Below the pieces are notes generated by a model. That model did no database searches, was not told where the DNA came from, and saw only the letters and a list, made by a program, of their open reading frames with translations. From PALSA-607 sp036510735 (GTDB lineage: Bacteria > Actinomycetota > Actinomycetes > Acidothermales > Acidothermaceae): a stretch of DNA of 15,824 bases. Made by a program: the position numbers and the translations under genes. Each line of letters begins with the position of its first letter. Within the stretch, counting starts at the first letter, position 1. The stretch covers positions 1-15,824 of the forward strand of contig DATCDK010000297.1 of NCBI GenBank assembly GCA_036510735.1. The letters are read 5' to 3'. Shown here piece after piece: positions 1-7,078 of the stretch.

Positions 1-257
1 CCGATCACCGGCAGCGCGGTGACGGCGGCGAGCACCCCAGGTAGGTGGGCGGCGCCACCCGCGCCGGCGATGATGACCTGCAACCCGCGGGCCGCTGCGG
101 TCTGGCCGTATTCGAGAGTGGCGTGCGGCATCCGGTGGGCCGAGGAGACCTTCACCTCATAGCCGATGTCAAACTCGGTCAGCGCCTGCGCGGCGGCTTC
201 CATGATCGGCCAATCGGAGTCGCTGCCCATGACGATTCCGACGCGGGGCGAGCTCAT
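1..257 (-). CDS. purE: PurE, N5-carboxyaminoimidazole ribonucleotide mutase (C-terminus cut by window edge)
   Basis: Catalyses conversion of N5-CAIR to CAIR in cytoplasmic de novo purine synthesis. About 85 codons are visible from an ATG at 257; the reading frame runs off the left edge, so about half of a typical 160-170-residue class I PurE is missing. Visible family motifs are the phosphate/substrate-binding GSDSDW at residues 11-16, SAHR at 39-42 with the catalytic His41, and the glycine-rich AGAGGAAHLPG at 64-74. The start is set by the typical position of GSDSD about ten residues in; no strong Shine-Dalgarno sequence precedes it. It lies 96 bp downstream of the acyl-CoA dehydrogenase on the same strand, and that gap holds a strong palindrome. 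The usual partner purK is not in the window and may lie beyond the edge. Identification is secure. Confidence 0.95.
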   Translation of the reverse strand, partial: MSSPRVGIVMGSDSDWPIMEAAAQALTEFDIGYEVKVSSAHRMPHATLEYGQTAAARGLQVIIAGAGGAAHLPGVLAAVTALPVI

Positions 258-294
258 GCCGTAGTCCAAATCATGTGGGGTTCCTCGGCAAGGT

Positions 295-337
295 GGACGG
301 CGGTCGGGTGTCACCCTACCGATACCCCTCGCCGTCC
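295..337. repeat. Nested inverted repeats between acyl-CoA dehydrogenase and purE
   Basis: An 8-bp perfect inverted repeat, GGACGGCG (295-302) and CGCCGTCC (330-337), encloses most of a second near-perfect 21-bp palindrome at 301-321 (CGGT-C-GGGTG-T-CACCC-T-ACCG, one mismatched pair). The two structures share two bases and probably cannot form fully together. It may be an operator, an attenuator-like hairpin or a processing site ahead of purE. No poly-T tract follows on the purE strand, so a classical terminator is not clear. Confidence 0.5.
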
Positions 338-353
338 ATCTCTCGGCTTGTCT

Positions 354-1535
354 CTATGCGTCCGGGAGACCGAGTTCGCGCGCGATCAACATCCGCTGGA
401 CTTCGCTGGTGCCTTCACCGATCTCGAGGATCTTGGAGTCGCGCCAGAACCGCGCCACTGGAGTCTCGTTCATGAAGCCGTAGCCGCCATGGATCTGGGT
501 GGCCTCGCGGGCATTGGTGACCGCGATCTCTGAGGCGTAGAGCTTGGCCATCGCCGCGTGCTTCTTGAACGGCTTGCCGGCCAGCATCCGCGCGGCCGCA
601 TCGTGATACGCGAGCCGCGCAGTGTGCGCGCGCACCGCCATGTCGGCGATCTTGAACTGGATCGACTGGAACGCGCCGATCGCCGAGCCGAACGCCCGCC
701 TCTGAGTGGCGTACTTGATCGACTCGTCGACGCAGCCCTGGGCGAGCCCGACTGCGAGCGCGGCGATCGCGATGCGGCCCTCGTCGAGGATCGACAGGAA
801 GTTCGCGAAACCGCGGCCGCGATCGCCGAGCAGATTTGCTTCGGGCACCTCGACGCCGGACAGCGACACTTCGCGAGTATCCGACGCGTGCCAACCCACC
901 TTCGAGTAAGGCGGCGCGACGCTCAGACCCTCGCTCGGAACCGGGACCAGCAGTGAGGAGATTTCCTTGCGGCTACCGGCTTCGCCGGTCACTGCAGTGA
1001 CGGTGATCAGACGGGTGATGTCGGTGCCCGCGTTGGTGATGAACGCCTTTGTCCCGTCGATGCGCCAGCTGCCGTCGGCGAGCGCAGCTCGGGTTCGGGT
1101 CGCGCCTGCGTCGGTCCCGCCATCCGGCTCGGTCAGCCCGAAAGCCGCGAGCGCCTCGCCGCTGGTCAGCTGCGGCAGCCACTCCTTGCGCTGCTCGTCG
1201 TTGCCGAACCGAAAGACCGGCATCGCGCCGAGTGACACGGCCGCCTCGAGCGTGATCGCGACCGACGAGTCGACCCGAGCCAGCTCCTCGATGGCCAGGC
1301 AGAGCGCGAAGTAGTCGCCGCCCATGCCGCCGTACTCCTGCGGGAACGGCAGTCCGAACAGCCCCATGCGGGCCATCGCCGCGACGATGTCGTAGGGGAA
1401 CGCGTGGTCCTCGTCCATCGCGGCCGCCCTGGGGGCCACGACTTGGCGAGCAAAATCGGCAACCGTGGAACGCAAGGCCTCATGTTCTTCGTCTAGGGGG
1501 TAGTCGAACTCGGAGGCACCGCTGCCACTCACCAC
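354..1535 (-). CDS. Acyl-CoA dehydrogenase
   Basis: FAD-dependent dehydrogenase that introduces the alpha-beta double bond in acyl-CoAs and passes electrons to ETF; cytoplasmic. The protein is 393 residues, normal for the family. In order it has the N-terminal helical domain, the middle beta domain with the signature GLTEPDGGTDAG near residues 133-144 and FITNAG, and the C-terminal helical domain with IHGGYGF. The segment GEGTSEVQ places the catalytic base at Glu374, the position used by short/medium-chain enzymes. The start is GTG at 1535 (a second GTG follows at once), with AGGA seven bases upstream. It resembles mycobacterial FadE25-type enzymes that neighbour purE. Substrate chain length cannot be read from sequence. 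It probably shares a transcript with purE. Confidence 0.93.
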   Translation of the reverse strand: MVSGSGASEFDYPLDEEHEALRSTVADFARQVVAPRAAAMDEDHAFPYDIVAAMARMGLFGLPFPQEYGGMGGDYFALCLAIEELARVDSSVAITLEAAVSLGAMPVFRFGNDEQRKEWLPQLTSGEALAAFGLTEPDGGTDAGATRTRAALADGSWRIDGTKAFITNAGTDITRLITVTAVTGEAGSRKEISSLLVPVPSEGLSVAPPYSKVGWHASDTREVSLSGVEVPEANLLGDRGRGFANFLSILDEGRIAIAALAVGLAQGCVDESIKYATQRRAFGSAIGAFQSIQFKIADMAVRAHTARLAYHDAAARMLAGKPFKKHAAMAKLYASEIAVTNAREATQIHGGYGFMNETPVARFWRDSKILEIGEGTSEVQRMLIARELGLPDA

Positions 1536-1555
1536 GGGTCCATCCTTTCGCGGCC

Positions 1556-1607
1556 GCAGGCCGGCATGTCACAGCCGGTCGGCAGGCCGGCACGTTGCAG
1601 CCGATCA
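1556..1607. repeat. Two-copy imperfect tandem repeat, 26-bp unit
   Basis: Copies at 1556-1581 and 1582-1607 match at 21 of 26 positions; both begin GCAGGCCGGCA or a one-base variant of it and contain a CAGCCGNTC core. The repeat lies 20-75 bp upstream of the acyl-CoA dehydrogenase start, in the 182-bp divergent region shared with gtrA. It could be a pair of regulator sites. No gene is seen in this region. Confidence 0.65.
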
Positions 1608-1717
1608 GCTACCAGGTCACGAGCGTCAGGAGCAGGTGCTCCCCCTCAGCATGTCCCCATTTTCGGCCGATACGCTGATCAAGGCGCCAAATCGTGCGCC
1701 CCAATCGAGGTGGTGAC

Positions 1718-2206
1718 GTGAGCGTCGTGCGGTCGCTTTACGCACGCTTCGCGAAGCTCGGCCACGAGGTGGCCAAATTCGGCACCGTCGGCCTGCTTGC
1801 CTACGTCCTCGATACCGGCACGTTCAACCTGCTGAAGTACGACGGCGGCCCGGTTTCGCACAAGGTCCTGACCGACAAGATCATCTCGACCGCGCTGGCG
1901 GCGACCTTCGCCTACTTCGCGAACCGGCACTGGACCTGGAGAGCCCGCGCCCGTACTGGCCTCGGCCGCGAGTACGTGCTGTTCTTCGTGTTCAACGGCG
2001 TCGGGCTCGGCATCGCACTCGCCTGCCTCGCGACGTCCCATTACGTTCTCGATCTTCGTAGTGGCCTCGCCGACAACGTCTCGGCGAACGTCATCGGCAC
2101 CATCCTCGGAACGCTGTTCCGCTTCTGGTCCTATCGGCGGTGGGTGTTCCTCGAAGCCGAAGAGCCGCTGCGCTCCGAGGAAGCTGCATCGGCCGCCGTC
2201 GTCTGA
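1718..2206 (+). CDS. GtrA family polytopic membrane protein
   Basis: Small membrane protein of the GtrA/DPMS family, whose members take part in moving or presenting lipid-linked sugars for cell-surface polysaccharides. The product is 162 residues with four predicted membrane spans, near residues 15-36, 46-66, 78-104 and 118-140. Family hallmarks are YFANRHWTW at the end of span 2 and RFWSYRRWVF at the end of span 4. The GTG at 1718 is preferred because AGGTGG lies four bases upstream; an in-frame GTG at 1694 would add eight residues. A short acidic, Ala-rich tail follows the last span. It diverges from the acyl-CoA dehydrogenase and converges on the histidine kinase, whose 3' end overlaps it by 76 bp. 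The specific sugar substrate is unknown. Confidence 0.88.
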   Translation: MSVVRSLYARFAKLGHEVAKFGTVGLLAYVLDTGTFNLLKYDGGPVSHKVLTDKIISTALAATFAYFANRHWTWRARARTGLGREYVLFFVFNGVGLGIALACLATSHYVLDLRSGLADNVSANVIGTILGTLFRFWSYRRWVFLEAEEPLRSEEAASAAVV

Positions 2207-3552
2207 GTCGCGGAGCGCGAAAGACGACGGGGGCCCGTGTCAGAGCCGCCATCGTCTAACGGCGTTCCGTTCTCGCCACCCTCAGCGTTGTCGGGTGCGA
2301 GAAAGATCGCGAAGATCGGCGGCCGCGGCTGCGCCAACTCCAGCCGCCCGCCGTCCGCTGCTACGAGGTCTCGTGCGAGCGCGAGCCCGAGTCCGGTGCG
2401 GTGCGCACCGCTAAACGATCGCTCGAAGATGTGCGGCACGAGTTCGTCAGGGACACCGGGGCCTTCGTCACGCACCTCGAGCACCACGTGCCCACTCGTC
2501 TCCCGGGTATGGACGGTCACGGTGCCGGCGCCATGCACGAGGGCGTTGTCGATGAGGGTCGCGACGACCTGCGCGAGTCCGCCGGGAGTCGACATCGCCA
2601 TCAAGCCGACGCTGCCATCGCGCACGAGACGCCGGTGAGCGCGCCGAAACGCGGGGTCCCACTCCACCGCCTGCTGAGCCAGCACGGTGTCGACGGCGAC
2701 CACGACCCCCGACTCTGAGCGTGCGCTGCGTTTGTGCTCAGCCAAGAGCGAGTCGACCACCGCGGCCAGCCGCTCAGCCTGCACGAGAGCGGCCGTCGCC
2801 TCTTCGCGAACCGCCGACTCGGTCGACGTGGCGACGATTTCCTCGAGCCGGATCGACAATGCGGTGAGCGGGCTCCGCAACTGATGCGACGCGTCAGCGG
2901 CTAACGCACGTTCGGCGCCCAACAGTCGGCCGATCCGTTCGGCGCTGCGGTCCAGAACCTCCGCCACCTTGTCGAGTTCGGGCACGCCGTAGCGGTGGTT
3001 TCGGGGTCGCGGGTCGCCCGCACCGAGTCGCTCTGCACCGACCGCCAGGTCTTCGAGCGGCCCACCGAGCCGCTTCGCTTGCCGCCGGGCGAGTTCGACC
3101 GCCGCCGCAAGTGCCACGATCGCCAACGCCGCGACACCGACCCACACGGACGCCAGCTCGCTGTTGGTCGACGACGCCGACGCGATGACCGTGACGGCTT
3201 CGTCCTTCGTCCCGATCGCACTGCCCCTGTCAACCGATCCGGTGATCGGTGTCCCGGTCGTCAGCGTTTGACCGTCTCTGGTGACGAACACGTAGCGGTC
3301 GTCACCGGCGAACTGCTTCAGGATGCTCATGGTCACCGCGGCCGCCGACGGAGAAGCATCAAGCGAGGTACCGGACGGCGGGGTGCTGGGGCTGGTATCC
3401 AATGCGGCGGCGATCTGAGTCGCCTCTCGGTTGATCCGCTTCTGTGCTTCGTCGCGGATCAACTTGGTCGTGACGATGCCGAGCGGAATTCCCAGCAGGA
3501 TCACCGAAACGACGGCGACGACCAGCGTGGAGACAAGCAGTCGCCTTCGCAT
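2131..3552 (-). CDS. Two-component sensor histidine kinase
   Basis: Membrane sensor kinase, probable partner of the regulator at 3559-4227, whose stop is six bases upstream. Of 473 residues: membrane span 1 at about 5-29; an extracytoplasmic sensor segment of about 105 residues; span 2 at about 135-155; HAMP linker to about 210; dimerisation/phosphoacceptor box ASHQLRSPL with His223; ATPase domain with N-box DNALVHG (Asn336), G1 box DEGPGVP (362-368), F-box IFERSF and G2 box TGLGLALA. The domain ends near residue 421. The last 50 residues are an acidic-to-Ser/Arg low-complexity tail, of which about 25 are encoded antisense to gtrA. The tail may be real or may result from loss of an earlier stop. 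The signal sensed is unknown. Confidence 0.93.
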   Translation of the reverse strand: MRRRLLVSTLVVAVVSVILLGIPLGIVTTKLIRDEAQKRINREATQIAAALDTSPSTPPSGTSLDASPSAAAVTMSILKQFAGDDRYVFVTRDGQTLTTGTPITGSVDRGSAIGTKDEAVTVIASASSTNSELASVWVGVAALAIVALAAAVELARRQAKRLGGPLEDLAVGAERLGAGDPRPRNHRYGVPELDKVAEVLDRSAERIGRLLGAERALAADASHQLRSPLTALSIRLEEIVATSTESAVREEATAALVQAERLAAVVDSLLAEHKRSARSESGVVVAVDTVLAQQAVEWDPAFRRAHRRLVRDGSVGLMAMSTPGGLAQVVATLIDNALVHGAGTVTVHTRETSGHVVLEVRDEGPGVPDELVPHIFERSFSGAHRTGLGLALARDLVAADGGRLELAQPRPPIFAIFLAPDNAEGGENGTPLDDGGSDTGPRRLSRSATQTTAADAASSERSGSSASRNTHRR

Positions 3553-3558
3553 GGTGGA

Positions 3559-4227
3559 TCAGCCACGCTCGAAGCGGAACCCCAAGCCACGGATCGTCGT
3601 GATGAGCCGGGGTGACGCCGCATCGTCGCCAAGTTTGCGACGCAGCCACGACACGTGCATGTCGAGAGTCTTCGAGGATGCCCCGCGGCTCATGCCCCAC
3701 ACGTCGCGCATCAACTGCTCGCGGGTCAGCACCTTGCCGGCGCCGAGCACGAGCGCGAGCAGCAGGTCGAATTCCTTCGCGGTCAGGCTGAGTTCTTTGT
3801 CGCCCAGCCACGCGCGCCGCGACTCCGCGTTGATGCGCACGCCGTTGACGTCGGGCACCTCAGGAGCACCGCGCCGGAGCAGCGCTCGCACCCGCGCCAG
3901 CAGCTCGGCGAGCCGGAACGGCTTGGTCACGTAGTCGTCTGCACCGGCGTCGAGACCGACGACGAGGTCGACCTCTTCGGCGCGGGCGGTCAGAACGAGG
4001 ACCGGCACCGAGCGGCCTTCGGCGCGCATCCGTCGGCAGACCTCGAGGCCGTCCATCGTGGGCAGCCCGAGATCGAGCACCACGAGGTCGACCCCACCGC
4101 TGAGAACACGCTGGAGCACCGCGGTGCCTTCGCTCTTGACCTCGACCTCGTAACCCTCGCGACGCAGGGCCCGGGCGAGCGGGTCGGAAATCGAGACATC
4201 ATCCTCGGCGAGCAAGACGGCAGTCAT
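3559..4227 (-). CDS. OmpR/PhoB-family DNA-binding response regulator
   Basis: Transcription factor activated by phosphotransfer from the adjacent kinase. Residues 1-115 form the receiver domain: acidic pocket Glu8/Asp9/Asp10, phosphoacceptor Asp52 in VVLDLGLP, switch Thr80 and Lys102 in KPF. Residues about 125-222 form the winged helix, with TAKEFDLLLAL, the recognition region SSKTLDMHVSWLRRKLG and the wing TIRGLGFRFE. At 222 residues the length is standard for the family. The ATG at 4227 has no Shine-Dalgarno sequence, but a TACGAT hexamer lies exactly six bases upstream, which fits a leaderless transcript. It sits 24 bp after the carboxylase gene on the same strand, so read-through is possible too. 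Target genes are unknown; autoregulation is common in the family. Confidence 0.95.
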   Translation of the reverse strand: MTAVLLAEDDVSISDPLARALRREGYEVEVKSEGTAVLQRVLSGGVDLVVLDLGLPTMDGLEVCRRMRAEGRSVPVLVLTARAEEVDLVVGLDAGADDYVTKPFRLAELLARVRALLRRGAPEVPDVNGVRINAESRRAWLGDKELSLTAKEFDLLLALVLGAGKVLTREQLMRDVWGMSRGASSKTLDMHVSWLRRKLGDDAASPRLITTIRGLGFRFERG

Positions 4228-4233
4228 GAGGGA

Positions 4234-4239
4234 ATCGTA
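4234..4239 (-). promoter_or_regulatory. Candidate -10 element for leaderless response-regulator mRNA
   Basis: TACGAT (TANNNT pattern) ends six bases before the ATG of the regulator, so a transcript would start at the A of the start codon. No convincing -35 is seen, which is common in actinomycetes. The same hexamer at the same distance precedes the AbrB-type antitoxin. Confidence 0.45.
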
Positions 4240-4251
4240 TGGGTCGGCGAG

Positions 4252-5793
4252 CTAAACCGGGGTGATCCCATGACGCCTTCGCGAAAACGCCCGCTGCTTG
4301 GTGCTCGCGGCGGCCAGCCGGCGGATCAAATTGGCCCTCAGATCCTCGGGCTCGACGATGTCGTCGACGACCAATTCGGCAGCCAGCCGCATGATGTCGA
4401 TGTCCGCTTCGTACTCGGCCCGCAGGCCGGCGACCACCGCCGTGCGCTCCTCGTCGTCGGCGATCGCAGCGAGCCGGTTGGCGTGCACGGCGTTGACTGC
4501 GGCGTCGGCTCCCATCACCGCGATCTTTGCGGTCGGCAGCGCAAGAGTCGCGTCCGGCTCGAACCCCGGACCGGCCATCGCGTAGAGCCCCGCGCCGTAT
4601 GCCTTGCGCACGACGACGCAGAACTTGGGCACGGTCGCCTCCGATACGGCGCTCACCATCTTCGCGCCGTGGCGGATGATGCCGGCCTTCTCGACCGCGG
4701 TTCCGACCATGAAGCCCGGCACGTCAGCCAGAAAGATCAGCGGCACGTTGAACGCGTCGCACAGTTGGATGAACCGGCTCGCCTTGTCTGCGGAGTCAAC
4801 GAAGAGCACGCCGCCCTTGTGCAGCGAGTTGTTGGCGACGATGCCCACCGGCTTGCCCCCAAGGCGGGCCAGCCCGACCACGACCTCCCGCGCCCACAAC
4901 TCGTGGATTTCGAACAGGCTCCCGACGTCGACGAGGCCGCGGATGAAGCGCCGCATGTCAAAGGCCACCCGCTCGCTAGCAGGGACAAGCGCACGCAGGT
5001 CGACGGGCTCCGCGTCACGCGCCGGAATGCTTGGCGGGTCGCCCTGCCAGTTCGAGGGCAGGAACGACAGGTAGCGCCGCACGCAGGCCAGCGCTTCGTT
5101 CTCGCTTTGCACGAGAACATGCCCGACGCCGGATTCCGTGCAGTGCATGCGAGCACCGCCCATGGCCTCGAGCGTGGTCTTCTCGCCGGTCACCATCTCG
5201 ACCATGCGGTCGGAGCCGAGGTACATCGACGCGTTGCCCTCGACCATGATGACGATGTCGCAGAACGCCGGAACGTAGGCGCCGCCGGCCGCGCTCGGAC
5301 CGAACAACGCGCAGACCTGGGGTATCGACCCGCTTGCTCGTACCTGTGTGTGAAAGAGGTGGCCAGCCCCTCGACGTCCGGGAAACATCGCGACTTGATC
5401 GGTGATCCGCGCACCTGCCGAGTCGACGAGATAGACCATCGGAATGCCTACGTTGTAAGCGAATTCCGCGATCCGCAGCATTTTCTCGACGCTGCGCGCA
5501 CCCCACGAGCCGGCCTTGACGGTCGAGTCGTTCGCCAGCAACGCAATCGGACGACCGTCGATGGTTGCGGTGCCCGTCACCACTCCGTCAGCTGGCAGAT
5601 CGGCGGCCAGCGCGTTCGCGAAAGCACCGTCCTCGACGAAGGACCCGGCGTCGACGAGCGCCCGCACGCGGTCGCGAGCGAACATCTTGCCCTTGGCTGC
5701 GTTCGCCTGGTGATACTTCGCGGCGCCGCCGGCCCCGATGCGCACGCGTTGCTCTGCCGCCGTCGGCTCGGCCCCTACCTGCTCATCGCTCAC
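4252..5793 (-). CDS. Acyl-CoA carboxylase, carboxyltransferase (beta) subunit
   Basis: Carboxyltransferase that moves CO2 from carboxybiotin to an acyl-CoA such as propionyl-, acetyl- or methylcrotonyl-CoA; works with a biotinylated alpha subunit that is not in the window. The product is 513 residues, the usual size, with two crotonase-like halves: the first includes VDSAGARI and GPSAAGGAYVPAF, an oxyanion-hole region; the second includes VPLIFLADVPGFMVG, GIIRHGAKM and YGAGLYAMAG. The motif set is not the classical AccD5/PccB one, so substrate is left open. The frame stays open 173 codons further upstream, but that part is antisense to the divergent hydrolase and lacks family similarity. GTG at 5793 fits the expected N-terminus and has TACATT six bases before it. 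Confidence 0.92.
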   Translation of the reverse strand: MSDEQVGAEPTAAEQRVRIGAGGAAKYHQANAAKGKMFARDRVRALVDAGSFVEDGAFANALAADLPADGVVTGTATIDGRPIALLANDSTVKAGSWGARSVEKMLRIAEFAYNVGIPMVYLVDSAGARITDQVAMFPGRRGAGHLFHTQVRASGSIPQVCALFGPSAAGGAYVPAFCDIVIMVEGNASMYLGSDRMVEMVTGEKTTLEAMGGARMHCTESGVGHVLVQSENEALACVRRYLSFLPSNWQGDPPSIPARDAEPVDLRALVPASERVAFDMRRFIRGLVDVGSLFEIHELWAREVVVGLARLGGKPVGIVANNSLHKGGVLFVDSADKASRFIQLCDAFNVPLIFLADVPGFMVGTAVEKAGIIRHGAKMVSAVSEATVPKFCVVVRKAYGAGLYAMAGPGFEPDATLALPTAKIAVMGADAAVNAVHANRLAAIADDEERTAVVAGLRAEYEADIDIMRLAAELVVDDIVEPEDLRANLIRRLAAASTKQRAFSRRRHGITPV

Positions 5794-5799
5794 CCGCCG

Positions 5800-5805
5800 A
5801 ATGTA
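5800..5805 (-). promoter_or_regulatory. Candidate -10 element for leaderless carboxyltransferase mRNA
   Basis: TACATT lies exactly six bases before the GTG at 5793, in the 54-bp divergent gap with the hydrolase gene. A GGAGG at about 5808-5812 on the same strand is too far (about 15 bases) to act as a normal ribosome binding site, so leaderless initiation is favoured. Confidence 0.45.
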
Positions 5806-5847
5806 TCCACCTCCGCCAGCGGATCGCGCCTCCGACAGGATGAGCGG

Positions 5848-6507
5848 GTGTCCGAGTATCGCGATCCGCCTGGCGAGGCGCCGTGGGCGGTGCCCATCGT
5901 GGTTCGGGCAGAGAAGGGTGCCGAGCCGACCGCGGCTGCCGTTGCCGAAGCGGCAGCGACGGCGGTCGTGCAACTGCTCGAGGATCGCCGAAGTGTCGAC
6001 GGCGAATGGCATGACGAGGTTCAGCGCTGGCTCGACGGCCGGATCCGCAAGGTGGCCCGTCGTGCTCGAGGGTCGAAGTGGGACGCGGCTGTGGCACTGC
6101 CCGGGGTCACCGTTGTCCATCACGGTGCCTCGGTCCGCGCTTTCGTGCCCGGACCGACCGATGCTGTACCGCCACAGATCGCGAAGCTCCAGGTCGCCGG
6201 CCTCGATCTCGAACCGGGGACGCCGTCGGCTGCCACCGCGGGCGTTTTGGCGATCGCCGTCACACCACACGTCACGATGAGCCCGCTGAAGGCAGCGGTG
6301 CAGGTCGCGCACGCGGCGCAGTTATCGCTTGGGGTATTGGCTGACCTCGAAGATTGGCGAGCGACAGGCTTTGGCGTTCGCCTCGTACGGCCGGACGCCG
6401 ATCAGTGGGCGCAGTGGTCGTCGTCCGCTCGTGTGGTGGTGCGGGACGCCGGCTTCACCGAAATCCCGCCCGACACGCAAACCGCAATCGCGCTATGGCA
6501 CCAGTAA
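5848..6507 (+). CDS. PTH2-family peptidyl-tRNA hydrolase-like protein
   Basis: Probably cleaves peptidyl-tRNA to recycle tRNA, by family resemblance; 219 residues. The C-terminal half matches the PTH2 fold: an AVTPHVTMSPLKAAVQVAHAAQ segment (PTH2 members have a Lys-rich loop then a helix with a conserved His-Ala-Ala), and VVRDAGFTEIPPDTQTAIAL at the end, like the family's closing DAGxTxIxPGTxT motif. The N-terminal 110 residues, Ala/Val-rich, are an extension seen in actinobacterial members as far as I recall. GTG at 5848 is chosen because AGGA lies seven bases upstream; CAGGAT six bases before the start could equally be a -10. It diverges from the carboxyltransferase and ends nine bases from the dinB-like stop. 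Catalytic activity is inferred. Confidence 0.8.
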   Translation: MSEYRDPPGEAPWAVPIVVRAEKGAEPTAAAVAEAAATAVVQLLEDRRSVDGEWHDEVQRWLDGRIRKVARRARGSKWDAAVALPGVTVVHHGASVRAFVPGPTDAVPPQIAKLQVAGLDLEPGTPSAATAGVLAIAVTPHVTMSPLKAAVQVAHAAQLSLGVLADLEDWRATGFGVRLVRPDADQWAQWSSSARVVVRDAGFTEIPPDTQTAIALWHQ

Positions 6508-6516
6508 CTGCGCCGA

Positions 6517-7020
6517 TCAGTCGGGGCGGTTGTGGTCGCCGGTCGCGCCGTCGATCAGCTCACGAAGGATGTCCATGTGGCCGGCATGCCGGGCGGTCTC
6601 TTCGAGTTCGTGGATGAGCACCCACCGCATCGAAACCCGGTCACCCCACCACGCGGCACCAAGGTCATCGAGCCCGATCTCGTCGATGGCCTGGTCTGAC
6701 GCGCGCCATGCCCGTTTGTAGAACTCGACAATGTCAGCGGTCGTCTCGTCAGTTGTGATGCGCAAGTCGGCCTCAGGGTCTTCCTCGTCGAACGGCATCG
6801 CTTCCATCTCGCGGCCAAACGTCGAGCAGAACCAGCCGTACTCCACCGCAGCGAGGTGCTTCACGATCCCGAGCAGGCTCGTGCCCGACGGCGTCATCTG
6901 ACGCCGCACCTGATCGTCGTCCAGCCCCTCGATTTTCCATAGGACGACGTCGCGATGGCGTTGGAGAGCAACGTGGAGGCTGGTCTTTTCGTCGCCCGTG
7001 AACGGAACTCGCTGGAACAT
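6517..7020 (-). CDS. DinB/DUF664 family protein (mycothiol transferase-like)
   Basis: Predicted four-helix-bundle metalloprotein of the DinB/YfiT superfamily; actinobacterial relatives include mycothiol-dependent transferases and many of unknown substrate. Of 167 residues, visible features are SLLGIVKHLAAVEYGWF with His55 in helix 2, and HELEETARHAGHMDILRELIDG in the last helix with His145 and His148; these three histidines are the probable metal ligands. The stretch ITTDETTADIVEFYKRAW matches the family's middle helix. The ATG at 7020 has AGGA seven bases upstream (also readable as GAGGAT, a -10-like hexamer, six bases before the start). It diverges from a lipoprotein gene with a 58-bp gap. 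The actual reaction cannot be assigned. Confidence 0.9.
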   Translation of the reverse strand: MFQRVPFTGDEKTSLHVALQRHRDVVLWKIEGLDDDQVRRQMTPSGTSLLGIVKHLAAVEYGWFCSTFGREMEAMPFDEEDPEADLRITTDETTADIVEFYKRAWRASDQAIDEIGLDDLGAAWWGDRVSMRWVLIHELEETARHAGHMDILRELIDGATGDHNRPD

Positions 7021-7052
7021 TCGTTGATCCTCTCACTGCGGGGTGCTGATCG

Positions 7053-7066
7053 GCCCAGATGTGGGC
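7053..7066. repeat. Short inverted repeat in the dinB-like / lipoprotein divergent promoter region
   Basis: GCCCA-GATG-TGGGC is a perfect 5-bp inverted repeat with a 4-base centre. It directly abuts the CAGACT -10 candidate of the lipoprotein gene, a position where a repressor could block transcription. Short enough to arise by chance in GC-rich DNA. Confidence 0.3.
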
Positions 7067-7071
7067 AGACT
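7066..7071 (+). promoter_or_regulatory. Candidate -10 element for the beta-propeller lipoprotein
   Basis: CAGACT lies seven bases before the ATG at 7079. It is part of a 10-bp sequence, GCAGACTGGT (7065-7074), that recurs exactly in front of the lipoprotein gene starting at 14418. No good -35 is seen. Confidence 0.35.
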
Positions 7072-7078
7072 GGTCAGC

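Noticed and set aside
2995..3615. 206-codon open frame on the + strand opposite the histidine kinase
   Set aside because: Arg/Asp-rich shadow translation; the kinase frame carries all catalytic boxes.
3655..5847. A very long open frame on the + strand (about 730 codons upstream of the hydrolase start)
   Set aside because: It is antisense to the response regulator and carboxyltransferase, both with clear family motifs. Its translation has no recognisable domain. Long antisense frames are normal in GC-rich coding DNA.
5794..6312. N-terminal extension of the carboxyltransferase by 173 codons
   Set aside because: This stretch is antisense to the PTH2-like gene, and family members begin near the GTG at 5793.
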